The notes under the pieces were generated by a model. That model made no database searches. It was given only the letters and a program-made list of their open reading frames with translations, and was not told where the DNA came from. Below, in pieces: positions 26,037 to 35,772 of a stretch of 64,000 nucleotides of DNA. The stretch comes from Terrimonas sp. (GTDB taxonomy: Bacteria > Bacteroidota > Bacteroidia > Chitinophagales > Chitinophagaceae): NCBI RefSeq assembly GCF_003075435.1, contig NZ_QCZJ01000019.1, positions 1-64,000 on the forward strand, written 5' to 3'. Position 1 is the stretch's first letter. Every line of letters begins with the position of its first letter. The position numbers and the translations under genes were made by a program.

Positions 26037-27110
26037 ATGTTTAGATCAGTTATTACAGGCACCGGAGCCTATATCCCGGAAATAATCCGGTCCAACGAGT
26101 ATTTTTCAAACAGCACCTTCTATGGCGAAAACGGCCTGCCTATAACAGGACCTTCCAAAATGATCATTGAAAAATTTCAGAAGATCACCGGTATCCGGGA
26201 GCGGCGTTATGTTCCGGACCATTTAACTGCTTCGGGTATTGCCGCCAAAGCGGCGGAACAGGCATTAACCGACAGCGGCATTGATCCGGAAACGCTTGAC
26301 CAGATCATCGTGGCGCATAATTTCGGGGATGTAGCTTCCGGTAACCCACAGTCACAAAACGTTCCGTCACTGGCAAGCCGTGTGAAGCATGCCCTCAGCA
26401 TCCGGCGCCCGGATTGTATCGGGTATGACATCCTGTTCGGCTGTCCGGGCTGGGTGCAGTCCCTGATCCAGTCAGAAGCTTATTTTAAGGCCGGTATGGC
26501 TAAAAAAGTACTATTGGTTGGTACAGAAACATTGTCAAGAGTAATTGATCCCGCCGACCGGGACAGTATGATCTTCGCTGATGGTGCAGGTGCCTGCATA
26601 CTGGAGTACCTGTCAGGCGCTGAAGAAGGCCCCGGGATACTTGGGTACAGTGTACAAACCTTCAGTGCGGAAGAGGTAGTGCAGATAACCATGGGACCAT
26701 CCTATGGCGTCGGAAGACAGAAGGGGGACCTGTATATGAAGATGAAAGGAAGGCAGGTTTATGAATTTGCATTAAAGCATGTGCCTTCAGCCATCAGGCA
26801 GTGCCTGGACAGTTGTGGAATGCATATCAGTCAGGTCAGTAAAATTTTTATACACCAGGCCAATGAAAAAATGGATGAAGAGATCATCAAACGCCTGTAT
26901 GAATTATACGAACTGGCGGCGCCTTTAGAAGATGTTATGCCTATGAATATCCAATGGCTGGGCAATAGCTCGGTGGCTACTGTTCCAACGCTTTACCATA
27001 TGGTTCGTAAAGGAGCAATTCCCGGTCACCAGGTGCGTAAGGGAGATATTGTCGTTTTTACTTCGGTAGGAGCAGGCATGAATATAAATGCTGTTTGTTA
27101 CCGTGTTTAG
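26037..27110 (+). CDS. KAS III (FabH-like) 3-oxoacyl-ACP synthase family protein, copy A
   Basis: The 357-aa protein has the thiolase fold of ketoacyl-ACP synthase III. It starts MFRSVITGTGAYIPE, with the active Cys136 in ILFGCPGWVQS, His273 in FIHQANEKMDEE and Asn310 in LGNSSVATVPT, so the Cys-His-Asn triad is complete. The context around the Cys (FGCPGW rather than ACAGF) places it outside housekeeping FabH, in a divergent KAS III-like group that may condense or transfer acyl groups in special lipid synthesis. The ATG at 26037 is preferred over 25977, which adds residues with no counterpart. A close paralogue is at 44294-45361, and both are followed by a related 100-aa gene. Confidence 0.88.
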   Translation: MFRSVITGTGAYIPEIIRSNEYFSNSTFYGENGLPITGPSKMIIEKFQKITGIRERRYVPDHLTASGIAAKAAEQALTDSGIDPETLDQIIVAHNFGDVASGNPQSQNVPSLASRVKHALSIRRPDCIGYDILFGCPGWVQSLIQSEAYFKAGMAKKVLLVGTETLSRVIDPADRDSMIFADGAGACILEYLSGAEEGPGILGYSVQTFSAEEVVQITMGPSYGVGRQKGDLYMKMKGRQVYEFALKHVPSAIRQCLDSCGMHISQVSKIFIHQANEKMDEEIIKRLYELYELAAPLEDVMPMNIQWLGNSSVATVPTLYHMVRKGAIPGHQVRKGDIVVFTSVGAGMNINAVCYRV

Positions 27111-27233
27111 AAACACATTCCCTGCATGAAGTGTCACACTTTTCAGATGACCGGAGACTTTTAAAAGATATCCGGCTTGAGATTATCCGGCTGAATTATA
27201 GTACCTTTTGATACTTACGTTATTTAAATAATT

Positions 27234-27536
27234 ATGAACCCCGATATCAATACTGTTAAAGCAAGATTCAGAGATGAAGCTTCGGAAATTCATTTACGGG
27301 CAATGAAAACATTTGAGTACAATACCAAAAAACTTGACAGGCGAAAAGATGAAAATGTTTTCCAGCAGTTAACCGCCCGTTATGCAGATGAACTAAAAAG
27401 GGAATTATCACAAATGGCAGAGAAATTATTAACCCAATATGGGGGTGGAACAAACAAGCATTTGCTATACCAAGACTTTGCCCATCAGATTGCTTACTAT
27501 GTATCCGAATGGCTTTTAAAGGTCAGATCAATGTAA
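27234..27536 (+). CDS. 100-aa helical partner protein of the KAS III-like gene, copy A
   Basis: A predicted all-helical cytoplasmic protein of exactly 100 aa with core DENVFQQL near residues 39-46, ELKRELSQMAEKLL near 53-66 and C-terminus KVRSM. It aligns without gaps to the 100-aa protein at 45372-45674, with 45 identical positions by hand count. It lies 123 bases after the KAS III-like gene. A -7-like TACCTTTTG near 27201-27209 could give it its own promoter. Family unrecognised; the repeated pairing suggests it works with the synthase, perhaps as an acyl-carrier or assembly partner (inference only). Confidence 0.7.
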   Translation: MNPDINTVKARFRDEASEIHLRAMKTFEYNTKKLDRRKDENVFQQLTARYADELKRELSQMAEKLLTQYGGGTNKHLLYQDFAHQIAYYVSEWLLKVRSM

Positions 27537-28312
27537 AAAAAGTACCGGCAAAAGCCTGCTTCAGCGGTGCCGGGTTGATGTAAAAAAAATTATAGAAGAC
27601 GGTAAAAAATCACTGGTCAGAGAATGCGGTATCATTAAAAACCCGGATATGATTTATATATTTCTCCGATTCATGCTTATATAGCGTCCGGCGTAATATG
27701 ACTGGTATCAAAATTTTGGAGATTGAAACGGACGGCACGTTTTCTTTCATTGGAAATAAAAATAAAATAGCCACCGGTATACACCGCATATGATTCTAAT
27801 CCTGCCGGGCCATCAATCTTTTTATACCTCGTTTATTATCCGACGCTTCAAAATCTATAAGGATATTGAGGTTCTGCATCGCACAAATTAAGATTTTTCA
27901 AATGAACATTTTAGAGCCGTGAAACAGCCTCGTATTACTGTTAAAGGTATAATACAAAGCATGGCAGCAAACAATAGTACTGCGCATGCCTTGTATCAGC
28001 AAAAGATTTATTATACTAAAACTATGTTTAGTAATTACCCAGCTTGCAGAATAAATTATAAAGAGCCTCATTATATTTACATGTTGAAAGATACTGCAAA
28101 GGTTTGGTAACAATAATATGCCCGTTATCAATAACAGCCTGAACAGGCGATAAAATTTTAAAGTCACTTACAATTTAAGAGGCTTAGCATTTATTTTTTT
28201 CGGGTGGTTGTATTCATACATGCAGTGCGTGTTCATTTATAGTATCAGACTTTTTTGCGTTAATGAGGTTTATTGTGCGTTTTTGTTTATGCAATATCAA
28301 AAAAGTCAGCTT
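27537..28312. other. Gene-poor, decayed stretch
   Basis: About 775 bases without an intact gene. It contains the frameshifted remnant listed at 27678-27879. The 63-codon plus-strand frame at 27919 and the 89-codon minus-strand frame at 27898 overlap each other and neither is recognised. Confidence 0.5.
27678..27879 (-). pseudogene. Possible frameshifted fragment, beta-propeller-like
   Basis: On the minus strand an ATG at 27879 opens MQNLNILIDFEASDNKRG; after a one-frame slip near 27825 the text continues KKIDGPAGLESYAVYTGG, then YFIFISNERKRAVRFNLQ to a stop at 27678. The second part recalls beta-propeller phytase/esterase-like strands (IDGPEGLA... GYLL-x-SNxxxx). A single frame slip reconstructs a coherent about 67-residue text, so I read it as a broken gene fragment. 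Identity is weak. Confidence 0.3.
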
Positions 28313-28800
28313 CTATTCTGATGTGCGCAGTGATCTTGTACAAACCAGTATGACCAGGCATGTCCATATGGCCAGACCGGCTATGGTGACCGGTATTTGC
28401 CACAAGTGTGCGCCCTCAAATGCTATTTTCCGCAGTCCGTCCACTAAAAAAGTGAGCGGTAACAAATCGCAGAAACCGCGCAGCCAGCCAGGATAATTTT
28501 CCACCGGGAAAAACAAACCACACAACAGGATCTGTGGTACAGTGATCGTATTGGCTATTGGTGCAATGGAACTTTCGTTACGGATAAGACCGCTGATAAA
28601 AAAACCGATGCCGTTAAAAATGATAAGTCCGAACATAGATAACATCAGCATTTCAATAAATGTGATCCATCCGTGCACTAATGTAAAAGCAAACGCGTAG
28701 TAACCGATAGCTGTGATAATAATAAAACAGATTACCTGAAACAATAAGCGGCTCAGCATTTCACCGATTAAAAAGAAGGCAGGGTTTACGAAAGTATTTT
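28313..28800 (-). pseudogene. 3' part of an ABC-2 type transporter permease, 5' end lost
   Basis: The frame encodes about 160 residues with five hydrophobic segments typical of the second half of an ABC-2 export permease: NPAFFLIGEMLSRLLFQ, GFFISGLIRNESSIAPIANT and FFPVENYPGWLRGFC followed by LLPLTFLVDGLRKIAF. The N-terminal half, the usual start and the ATPase partner are missing. Similarity to the family stops near 28800, where an outer-membrane-barrel fragment of opposite strand begins. Residues encoded by 28800-28858 are read-through into that fragment. A truncated remnant made by rearrangement. Confidence 0.75.
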
Positions 28801-28803
28801 TTT

Positions 28804-29110
28804 TTGACAGGACTGATGGCAATGCTTTTAGTGTACAACGTGCAGGCGCAGAAAACATCCATAGGTATACGCGGAGGTCTTACCATTCCGAATTTAAGCA
28901 GTGGCAGTGGCGCTGATGTAAATCCTTTAAATGAAGGATATAGCTCAAGGTTAGGTGCAGGCTTTGGTATTTTCGCGGATTTTAAGATAAGTAAATTGTT
29001 TTCCTTACAACCTATGCTTGAATATTCTCAACAAGGAGGAAAGAAAAATGGCTTCCAGGCATTTCCCGTACCAGGCTCGGGTAAACTTAATGCAAATGCA
29101 TTGTTGGCAG
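28804..29110 (+). pseudogene. Outer-membrane beta-barrel (PorT-like) protein fragment, truncated at both ends
   Basis: The frame gives the end of a signal peptide (LMAMLLVYNVQAQ), then KTSIGIRGGLTIPNLSSG and GAGFGIFADFKISKLFSLQP, the first strands of a PorT/outer-membrane beta-barrel domain protein of about 200 aa. The signal peptide lacks its basic N-terminus, because the sequence starts at the junction with the ABC-permease fragment, and the barrel breaks off at about 29110, where the next gene's end begins. Only about 95 residues of barrel remain, so it is unlikely to be functional. Confidence 0.7.
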
Positions 29111-29115
29111 CAGTA

Positions 29116-30339
29116 TTACTTATCTTTTGGTGCTTTGAGTTTTTTCAATATTTCTTTTGCGTTTTCGTTATCGGGATTTAATAAAAGTGATTTTTCATAA
29201 TTTTTTATCGCTAAGTCTTGTTCTCCATTTTTCATATAGGCTTCACCCATACTATCATATACATTTGATGAATTTGGATGATTTTTTATGTTCTCCCTAA
29301 ATATCTCTATAGCTTGTTCAATATGACCTCCATTTAATCTTTGATAACCACAGTCATTTATGAAATCTTCTCCCGGCATTATTTTATAGCCATATTGTTT
29401 TGAAAGAAATGCAAAGTGCTGCTCAATATCTTTATAAGATTTTACTGCATTTGTGTCTTGAGGGTTTATAAACCAGTCGGAATAAATAAAGCGCAATCCA
29501 TCATACATACTTTTATAGCCAACTGAGAAATGGTCTTCACTCGGATAAGCAGTGAACTGCCATTTGAACGATGCTGGAGCTGAAGTTTTTAATTGTCGAA
29601 TGAGAGAATCAACAGCTAATTTTCCTCCGGGTTCATCTCCAATAGAAACAGGCATGTAACCCGATAGTTTTGGATGTTGATACATAAATGTTGCAAATTG
29701 ACTAAGTATTTGCAGGTTTCCACCATATATTGCCGGGCTGATTACTATTTCTGATTGAAAAAGTTCTGGTGTACTCTCTTTGCAATAAATGGCAAACAAA
29801 CCACCGAGTGAATGTCCTTCTAAAATGCGGTAAGGTTCTGTACGATAGTTTTTTTCAACATAGGGAATGACTTCGTCTTTCACAAAGGTTAAAAAGTTAT
29901 TTCCACCTCCTGTGTTTAAAAGGCTGCTATCAACTTTACCATTAAAAATAAGCGAGTGTATTGGTGTGAAATCCCGAACACGGTCTGTGTTTACAATACC
30001 GACTATGATTAATTGTGGAATACGATATCTATCGGAGAGAAATTTTTCCAACTCGGTAACATATGCAAAATTCAAATCAGGGTCAAGTAAATAAAGTACT
30101 GGATACTTCTCGTTACTCGTTGAATAGCTAGTAGGGGTATATATCCACAAAACTCTTTTTTCGTTTAATATTTTGGATTGCAGAATGATTTTAGTTTGAT
30201 CTCGGATAGGAAGGTCATCACCTTGCCCATACACATATTCAGAATGGCATAGTATAGCTGTAAATATTAATACTGTGTTTAAGAGTAGGCATTTGATTTT
30301 CTTCAAAAAAAGAATTTGTCCGACTTCTAAATTTTGCAT
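29116..30339 (-). CDS. Secreted esterase (esterase D/enterochelin-esterase type) with C-terminal TPR
   Basis: The 407-aa protein has a signal/membrane-anchor segment (about 14-38) and an alpha/beta-hydrolase domain of the putative esterase (IroE/Fes-like) type: KYPVLYLLDPDLNF near residue 78, nucleophile in LEGHSLGGLFAIY near 175 and catalytic His in PSEDHFSVGY near 265. A short tetratricopeptide stretch follows (NVYDSMGEAYMKNGEQDLAI near 365). Substrate unknown. Codon-wise it looks intact, and its stop lies directly at the junction with the barrel fragment. The first ATG at 30339 is taken; a later start at the Lys-rich KKIKCLL would also retain the signal. Confidence 0.75.
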   Translation of the reverse strand: MQNLEVGQILFLKKIKCLLLNTVLIFTAILCHSEYVYGQGDDLPIRDQTKIILQSKILNEKRVLWIYTPTSYSTSNEKYPVLYLLDPDLNFAYVTELEKFLSDRYRIPQLIIVGIVNTDRVRDFTPIHSLIFNGKVDSSLLNTGGGNNFLTFVKDEVIPYVEKNYRTEPYRILEGHSLGGLFAIYCKESTPELFQSEIVISPAIYGGNLQILSQFATFMYQHPKLSGYMPVSIGDEPGGKLAVDSLIRQLKTSAPASFKWQFTAYPSEDHFSVGYKSMYDGLRFIYSDWFINPQDTNAVKSYKDIEQHFAFLSKQYGYKIMPGEDFINDCGYQRLNGGHIEQAIEIFRENIKNHPNSSNVYDSMGEAYMKNGEQDLAIKNYEKSLLLNPDNENAKEILKKLKAPKDK

Positions 30340-30663
30340 ATGATCTATGAAATATCTTTAAATTATTCAGTTGCTCGTCAAATATTACTGCCAACGTTTG
30401 TATTTACGCTAATATACGCTACAAAAACGCTTGCGCAAATAGCATCAGTTCGTTGATTAGGTGATGATTACAAATATTTTTGCCTTATGACGCTAAGCCG
30501 CTGATTCAACACGTATAAGTACCCTGGTGAATACATTCAGGTACATTTTTGTTTTCAATCATCGCCAGCCTCATTTTTATTTCCCGGACATCTGTCGCTT
30601 TAATTGACTACCTTCACGAAGCACGTCCACTCCCTCTTTACACCTTACCTTACAAATATTCAT
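30340..30663. other. Divergent intergenic region
   Basis: The 324 bases between the divergent esterase and GT4 genes must carry both promoters. No exact -7 box, hairpin with T-run or RNA gene was recognised; a short direct repeat TACGCTA occurs twice near 30405-30420. Confidence 0.4.
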
Positions 30664-32898
30664 ATGAAGATTGCATATATAAGTACCTACGCTCCTAGAG
30701 AGTGTGGGATAGGAACATTTACGAAAGATCTTTTTGAAGCGATGATAAAAAATGTTCCTGCCGGAGAAGAGCAATGGGATTCTTTGGTGGTAGCTATTGA
30801 TGACAGGCAGGAGTCATATCTATACCCTGATGAGGTGAAATTCAAAATACAGCAGGAGCAGCAGGAAGACTATATCGAGGCAGCCAGGTTTATTAATTTA
30901 AGTGGAGCTGATGTTTGTATACTGGAGCATGAATTTGGCATTTTTGGCGGACAGGGTGGCGTATATATACTTCCGCTGTTGCACAAGTTAGAAATGCCTT
31001 TGATTGTAACGCTGCATACTGTATTAAAAACACCTTCCTACAATGAAAAGGCTATACTTATACAAATTTGTAAAATGTCCAGCAGGATAGTAGTTATGAG
31101 TAATAAAGCAATAGCGTTCCTGACATCTGTGTACGAAATTCCTGCTGATAAGATCACATTGATCGAGCATGGCGTTCCTGACGTGCAATTTGAACATCAA
31201 AGCGCTAAAAAGGATTTAAAGCTCGCTTCAAAAAACGTAATACTTACTTTTGGATTCATCAGCAGGAATAAAGGAATAGAAACGGTTATAAAGGCTTTGC
31301 CTGTAGTAGTGAAGCATTATCCGGACACTGTTTATATTATATTGGGCAAAACACATCCGGCAGTGCTTAGGCATTCTGGGGAGGAATACCGCATATTTTT
31401 ACTACGCCTGGTCAAAAAACTACAGCTTGAAAAGAATGTGATTTTTTTGAATGATTTTATTAATCAAAAAGATCTATTCCGGTATTTGTATGCTTCCGAC
31501 ATCTATATAACACCCTATCTTAATGAAGCGCAAATAACCAGCGGCACTCTTTCATATGCTGTAGGTGCAGGATCAGCAGTAATTTCAACCCCATACTGGC
31601 ATGCCGCCGAATTGCTGGATCAGGGAAGAGGGCGCTTGTTTGATTTTAATGACGCTGACGGGCTTTCAGCTGTTTTGCTTGAATTATTAGGCAACCCTGC
31701 AACTATGTTGGAATTGCAGAATAAGTCTTACGCGTATGGCAGGCAGATTACCTGGCCTAAAATTGGTACAAAATACAGGCATCTTGCTCAGCAGGTTGTA
31801 CAACAGCCGAAAAATATGCCTCAACCGGATGTTTTCCTGGAGCCATTAATTTTGCCGCCGTTTGCACTGGATCATATCCAACGCATGACAGATGATACCG
31901 GCATCATTCAACATGCAAAATTTGGGATACCAAATTTAAAAGAAGGATATTGCCTTGATGACAATGCAAGAGCTTTGTTAATGGTGTTAATGGCATACAA
32001 ACAAAAAAAGCACCCAAAGGCACTTGAGCTGTCGCCGGTGTATCTCAGTTATATACACTATATGCAAAGGGACGACGGCCGGTTTAGAAATTTTCTGAGC
32101 TTTAACCGTAATTTCCTGGACGATGTTGGTTCAGAAGATTCTTTTGGAAGAGCCATATGGGCCCTTGGGTATTTATTGGGAAATGCTCCCAATGATGCTT
32201 ACTACCAATCCGGTAAAGAAATATTTTTTGATGCTGCTCCAAATTTTGAAAATCTTCGATCTATCCGAAGCATTGCGAATACCATTATTGGTGTGTGCTA
32301 TTATTTTAAAAATAATACACATGATGATGAAATGACGGAGCGACTGAGAAAAATGGTCAATATACTTATTGAGGAATACAAAAAAAACAGAACAGATGAC
32401 TGGCATTGGTTTGAAAGCCTGCTTGCGTATGACAATGCCATGCTGCCACTGTCTCTTTTGCATGCCGTAAACTTCTTAAATGATGAAGCCGTTACAAACG
32501 TCGCTATGGAAAGCATGCATTTTCTTTCAACACTTACGCTCAAAGAAGGATATTTATCTGTTGTAGGGAATGAAACCTGGTATGTAAAAAACGGAGCGCC
32601 TTCCATGTTTGCCCAGCAACCACTGGATGTGCTGGCTACAGTACTGATGTTTCACCAGGCTTTTCGTTTAACCAAAGAAAAAATCTACTTAGACAAATTA
32701 TATACATCGTTCATGTGGTTCTTAGGTGAAAATGATTTACGCATGAGTTTATATGATTTTGAAACCAAGGGCTGCTGTGATGGATTGGAGCGTAGCGGTA
32801 TTAACCGCAACCAGGGTGCAGAAAGTACATTAGCTTACCTGATTGCTCATTTAACTGTACTGGAGGCCTTTGAAGAATTTTACAAATCAGAGCACTGA
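30664..32898 (+). CDS. GT4-family glycosyltransferase fused to an (alpha/alpha)-barrel domain
   Basis: About 744 aa from ATG 30664 (MKIAYISTYAPRECGIGTF). Residues 1-390 are a GT-B glycosyltransferase of family 4 type, with the nucleotide-sugar region ILTFGFISRNKGIETVIKAL near 210 and ITSGTLSYAVGAGSAVIS near 300. Residues about 420-740 form an alpha-helical toroid with repeated motifs CLDDNARALLMVLM, EDSFGRAIWALGYL and GAESTLAYLIAHL, as in (alpha/alpha)6 carbohydrate enzymes. It ends 29 bases from the end of a convergent GH130 gene, a pairing that suggests both act on the same mannose-type glycan. A start at 30604 is less likely, since it adds unconserved residues. Confidence 0.82.
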   Translation: MKIAYISTYAPRECGIGTFTKDLFEAMIKNVPAGEEQWDSLVVAIDDRQESYLYPDEVKFKIQQEQQEDYIEAARFINLSGADVCILEHEFGIFGGQGGVYILPLLHKLEMPLIVTLHTVLKTPSYNEKAILIQICKMSSRIVVMSNKAIAFLTSVYEIPADKITLIEHGVPDVQFEHQSAKKDLKLASKNVILTFGFISRNKGIETVIKALPVVVKHYPDTVYIILGKTHPAVLRHSGEEYRIFLLRLVKKLQLEKNVIFLNDFINQKDLFRYLYASDIYITPYLNEAQITSGTLSYAVGAGSAVISTPYWHAAELLDQGRGRLFDFNDADGLSAVLLELLGNPATMLELQNKSYAYGRQITWPKIGTKYRHLAQQVVQQPKNMPQPDVFLEPLILPPFALDHIQRMTDDTGIIQHAKFGIPNLKEGYCLDDNARALLMVLMAYKQKKHPKALELSPVYLSYIHYMQRDDGRFRNFLSFNRNFLDDVGSEDSFGRAIWALGYLLGNAPNDAYYQSGKEIFFDAAPNFENLRSIRSIANTIIGVCYYFKNNTHDDEMTERLRKMVNILIEEYKKNRTDDWHWFESLLAYDNAMLPLSLLHAVNFLNDEAVTNVAMESMHFLSTLTLKEGYLSVVGNETWYVKNGAPSMFAQQPLDVLATVLMFHQAFRLTKEKIYLDKLYTSFMWFLGENDLRMSLYDFETKGCCDGLERSGINRNQGAESTLAYLIAHLTVLEAFEEFYKSEH

Positions 32899-32927
32899 TA
32901 ATCTATCGGTGTTGCTGTCAAAAAAAA

Positions 32928-34436
32928 TCAACTGTTACCAGGCGCTCCTGATTCTTTTAACGCTGTTAATAGCGCCCTGAGATTTACGGTGGCATATGTA
33001 GAGGCATAATCAGACATCGCATAGGGAATGATCAGGTCTTCATTATGAATCATGGATCCACAGGAGTAAACCACATTGGGAACATATCCTTCTCTTTCTT
33101 TTTCATTTGGCATGATCAATGGGTACGGCAGCCGGCCTATAACTTTCGATGGATCGTTCAGATCCAATAAGGAGATGCTCAACACATATTCCCGCACCGG
33201 TCCAACACCATGGGTTATTACCAACCAGCCGGCCTCTGTTTCTATCGGCGAACCACAGTTGCCTATTTGCACAAGCTCCCATCCATACTCAGGCTTTTGC
33301 AGAAGAGTAGCCTCCCGCCATACTGTAATGCTTGCTGAGTAAGCAATATAGTTATTGATACCATCTACCCTGCACAACATAACATACATACCATTTATTT
33401 TCCTGGGGAACAACGCCATTCCTTTGTTCTGGGCTACTTCGCCATGAAGCGGTATCACCTTAAAATGATAAAAATCTTTTGTAAATAATAATTTGGGCAA
33501 AATAGAAATGCCATCATACGCTGTGTAAGTGGCATAATATATTATTTCGCCATCTTCTTCTGTAAACCGAACAAACCGTGCATCTTCTATACCTTTAATT
33601 TCGGTATCAGCAATAGGAAATATTACGCGTTCTGCTATATGAGTATCAGCCGAAAAATCCATTTCGTAATGAGAAGACGCAAGCCACATAATCTCATTCA
33701 ATAAAATAAGACTTTCGGCGTCTTCATGTACAAGTTCCTGGGTTTCTTTTACATATCGTTTAAGCTCCTCGTAAGTAAAGCTGTCTGTAAGCTTTTCCAT
33801 CATAACATCATAAGCAACACTCGCACGATCCCGCATTTCGTTCAGCTTTCTCCTGAACGATTTTTTGTGGTAGATATGATTTTTTATATGCTCCGGAGAC
33901 TCTAGCATTTTACCAGGCGTATCTATAACAATATCATTGTTATGGTCAATAATTCCTGAACGGAAAACAACGGAGGATACATGCCCTTCACCGGTTGCCC
34001 TGAAGCTGATGATAATCCTTTTCTCTCCTTCAGTCAGCTCCGATTGATCGGGAGCTTCTATCATTGACGGGTTGAAAAAAGCCGCTGCTTCTATGGAATA
34101 TTCCATTGTAAAATAGGCTCCTATCAATGCCTTTTGCGTAGCATTTATCATATCCGGAGCTATATCCAGCTCTTTTAATACATGTAATAACCGATTGAAA
34201 TGTTTAGTAAAAATTCGTGTGATACTTCTGTGCCGTCTTGAAAAATCTCTTAAAATATTGGTTAATATTTCCTGCTGTTTCTTTTCGGGAATGGCCATTA
34301 TTTTACTGATCAAATCCCTGCTTCGTTCGTGAGTGGTGTACAAAAACCGGGCAATAACACGGCTTTTATCGGGTTCAAAAAGCACGTTCTTTCTCAAGAC
34401 CTGTACAGGCATATATGTATTCTCATTGATAAGCAT
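32928..34436 (-). CDS. GH130 family glycosidase/phosphorylase (long form)
   Basis: The 502-aa protein has an N-terminal helical extension (about 1-170) and a C-terminal five-bladed beta-propeller typical of GH130 mannoside phosphorylases: GIEDARFVRFTEEDG near residue 278 carries the conserved acidic residue, with ALFPRKINGMYVML near 335 and NVVYSCGSMIHNEDLIIPY near 462. GH130 enzymes phosphorolyse or hydrolyse beta-mannosides in the cytoplasm; no signal peptide is visible. Convergent with the GT4 gene, 29 bases apart. The length and extension fit the long GH130 subgroup. Linkage specificity cannot be read. Confidence 0.85.
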   Translation of the reverse strand: MLINENTYMPVQVLRKNVLFEPDKSRVIARFLYTTHERSRDLISKIMAIPEKKQQEILTNILRDFSRRHRSITRIFTKHFNRLLHVLKELDIAPDMINATQKALIGAYFTMEYSIEAAAFFNPSMIEAPDQSELTEGEKRIIISFRATGEGHVSSVVFRSGIIDHNNDIVIDTPGKMLESPEHIKNHIYHKKSFRRKLNEMRDRASVAYDVMMEKLTDSFTYEELKRYVKETQELVHEDAESLILLNEIMWLASSHYEMDFSADTHIAERVIFPIADTEIKGIEDARFVRFTEEDGEIIYYATYTAYDGISILPKLLFTKDFYHFKVIPLHGEVAQNKGMALFPRKINGMYVMLCRVDGINNYIAYSASITVWREATLLQKPEYGWELVQIGNCGSPIETEAGWLVITHGVGPVREYVLSISLLDLNDPSKVIGRLPYPLIMPNEKEREGYVPNVVYSCGSMIHNEDLIIPYAMSDYASTYATVNLRALLTALKESGAPGNS

Positions 34437-34595
34437 TGAAGATACCGTATTAATAGTCTACTTAAGATTTTTGTTTTTGAACGCCTCATCAATTTACATT
34501 GACCGGTAGTAGTATATAAATGTAACGCATCTTCACTTTCTTAAATAAATGCGTGTCCGTCAGATAGTATAGTTACATTTACCTAAAATATTACA

Positions 34596-34922
34596 ATGTT
34601 GATTGTTGATGAGCTTGAAAGGTTAGCCGGGCAGTTTTCATCTGACGACGGGCGAATTGCTACCATTAAACTGAAAGATGAGATAATAGACAAGATGGAA
34701 GGGCATTTTAATAACACCAAAGCAAAACTGAAGCCATCTGAATTATCTGCATATAATTTTTCAATAGCGGAGATACAAAATATAGTACCGGCTAAGCTTG
34801 ACAGGGAAATGACACTTACATATTCGGAGCTAAATGAGCATCCCTTATTCCGGCAATTGATACATCATATAAGAACAATCATTTCTCTCTTCAGAACTGT
34901 TCACTACCGGGCGACACTTTAG
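34596..34922 (+). CDS. Hypothetical protein, 108 aa
   Basis: A mostly helical cytoplasmic protein (MLIVDELERLAGQF... SLFRTVHYRATL). No motif is recognised. An imperfect -7 box TACATTTA lies near 34572-34579, 17-24 bases upstream of the start, so the transcript would have a very short leader. It is divergent from the GH130 gene (159 bases). Confidence 0.5.
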   Translation: MLIVDELERLAGQFSSDDGRIATIKLKDEIIDKMEGHFNNTKAKLKPSELSAYNFSIAEIQNIVPAKLDREMTLTYSELNEHPLFRQLIHHIRTIISLFRTVHYRATL

Positions 34923-35267
34923 CTTTGCCAATAATATTCCGAAGGATTTAAATACCAATAAGGTTAATAACGTATAATCAAAAGTGTTTTGCGGATATTT
35001 TTCCATACCTTTGGCTTGACAATTTGAGTTTTATCGCTTTTGTAAGCAGTCCATCCTTCTCAACTTCATTTTACATCTGCCATTTTCTCAAATATTTTTC
35101 AGTTTTCAAATAATTACCGGTAAGCGCTCCAATAAAAGCAGGGCTTTGGATTTTTGTAAATGTCCATGAGCAAATATTAGCAACCCTTTGTAAAAGCCTG
35201 ACGGCAACCCGGTTAGTTTATTTTAAACGCTGATAATAAAATTTTAACTACAACAATTAATACACAC
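34923..35267. other. Intergenic region with a TAnnTTTG box
   Basis: 345 bases without a gene. An exact -7 box TACCTTTG is at 35006-35013 on the plus strand, with a TTTG at 34988-34991, but the 14-base spacing is shorter than usual. It could serve the gene at 35268 through a long leader. Confidence 0.35.
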
Positions 35268-35525
35268 ATGCATATAGAAAAAATTGAGGGATATATAAGA
35301 AAGCAAATAAAAAGACATGCGACAGTTAATATACATTTTAAAGGACGCCCAAAGGTGACGGGGCTTTTTATTTTTACCAGGGATTATCATGAACTGAAAT
35401 TGAAAAATTTTTGGCGGGTTGTGGATGTTACAAGGGTAGAGCAGTGGAAGAAAACAAAAGACATTAGCTTAGCGCGGATATTTAACGGAGCCTCATTCTC
35501 CACGCTTACAGGAGTAAAATCTTAA
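35268..35525 (+). CDS. Small hypothetical protein, 85 aa, predicted beta-rich
   Basis: MHIEKIEGYIRKQIKRHATV, then VNIHFKGRPKVTGLFIFTRD and ELKLKNFWRVVDV suggest a short N-terminal helix and a small beta-barrel (Sm/Hfq-like topology is possible), with a basic character. No family is recognised with confidence. No neighbour within 290 bases on either side. Confidence 0.5.
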   Translation: MHIEKIEGYIRKQIKRHATVNIHFKGRPKVTGLFIFTRDYHELKLKNFWRVVDVTRVEQWKKTKDISLARIFNGASFSTLTGVKS

Positions 35526-35772
35526 ATTATCATTTTACCCTGGATTAAAAACATGCCCGGGAAGGTAATTCGCAACTCCGTATTGAAATTTGGAATTGTT
35601 CAGATTTTATACTTAATTATTCTAAAATGTTTTTGATAACGATTTTTGGGTTATGTCATTAAATAATCTCGATCGGGTAGGATAGCCGGAGCTATGAGGA
35701 GCGTTGTTAGGGAACAGTGATTTATGTAATCATTAGCTGTAATGATGTAACCTCAAACCTTTTTAATTGTAC

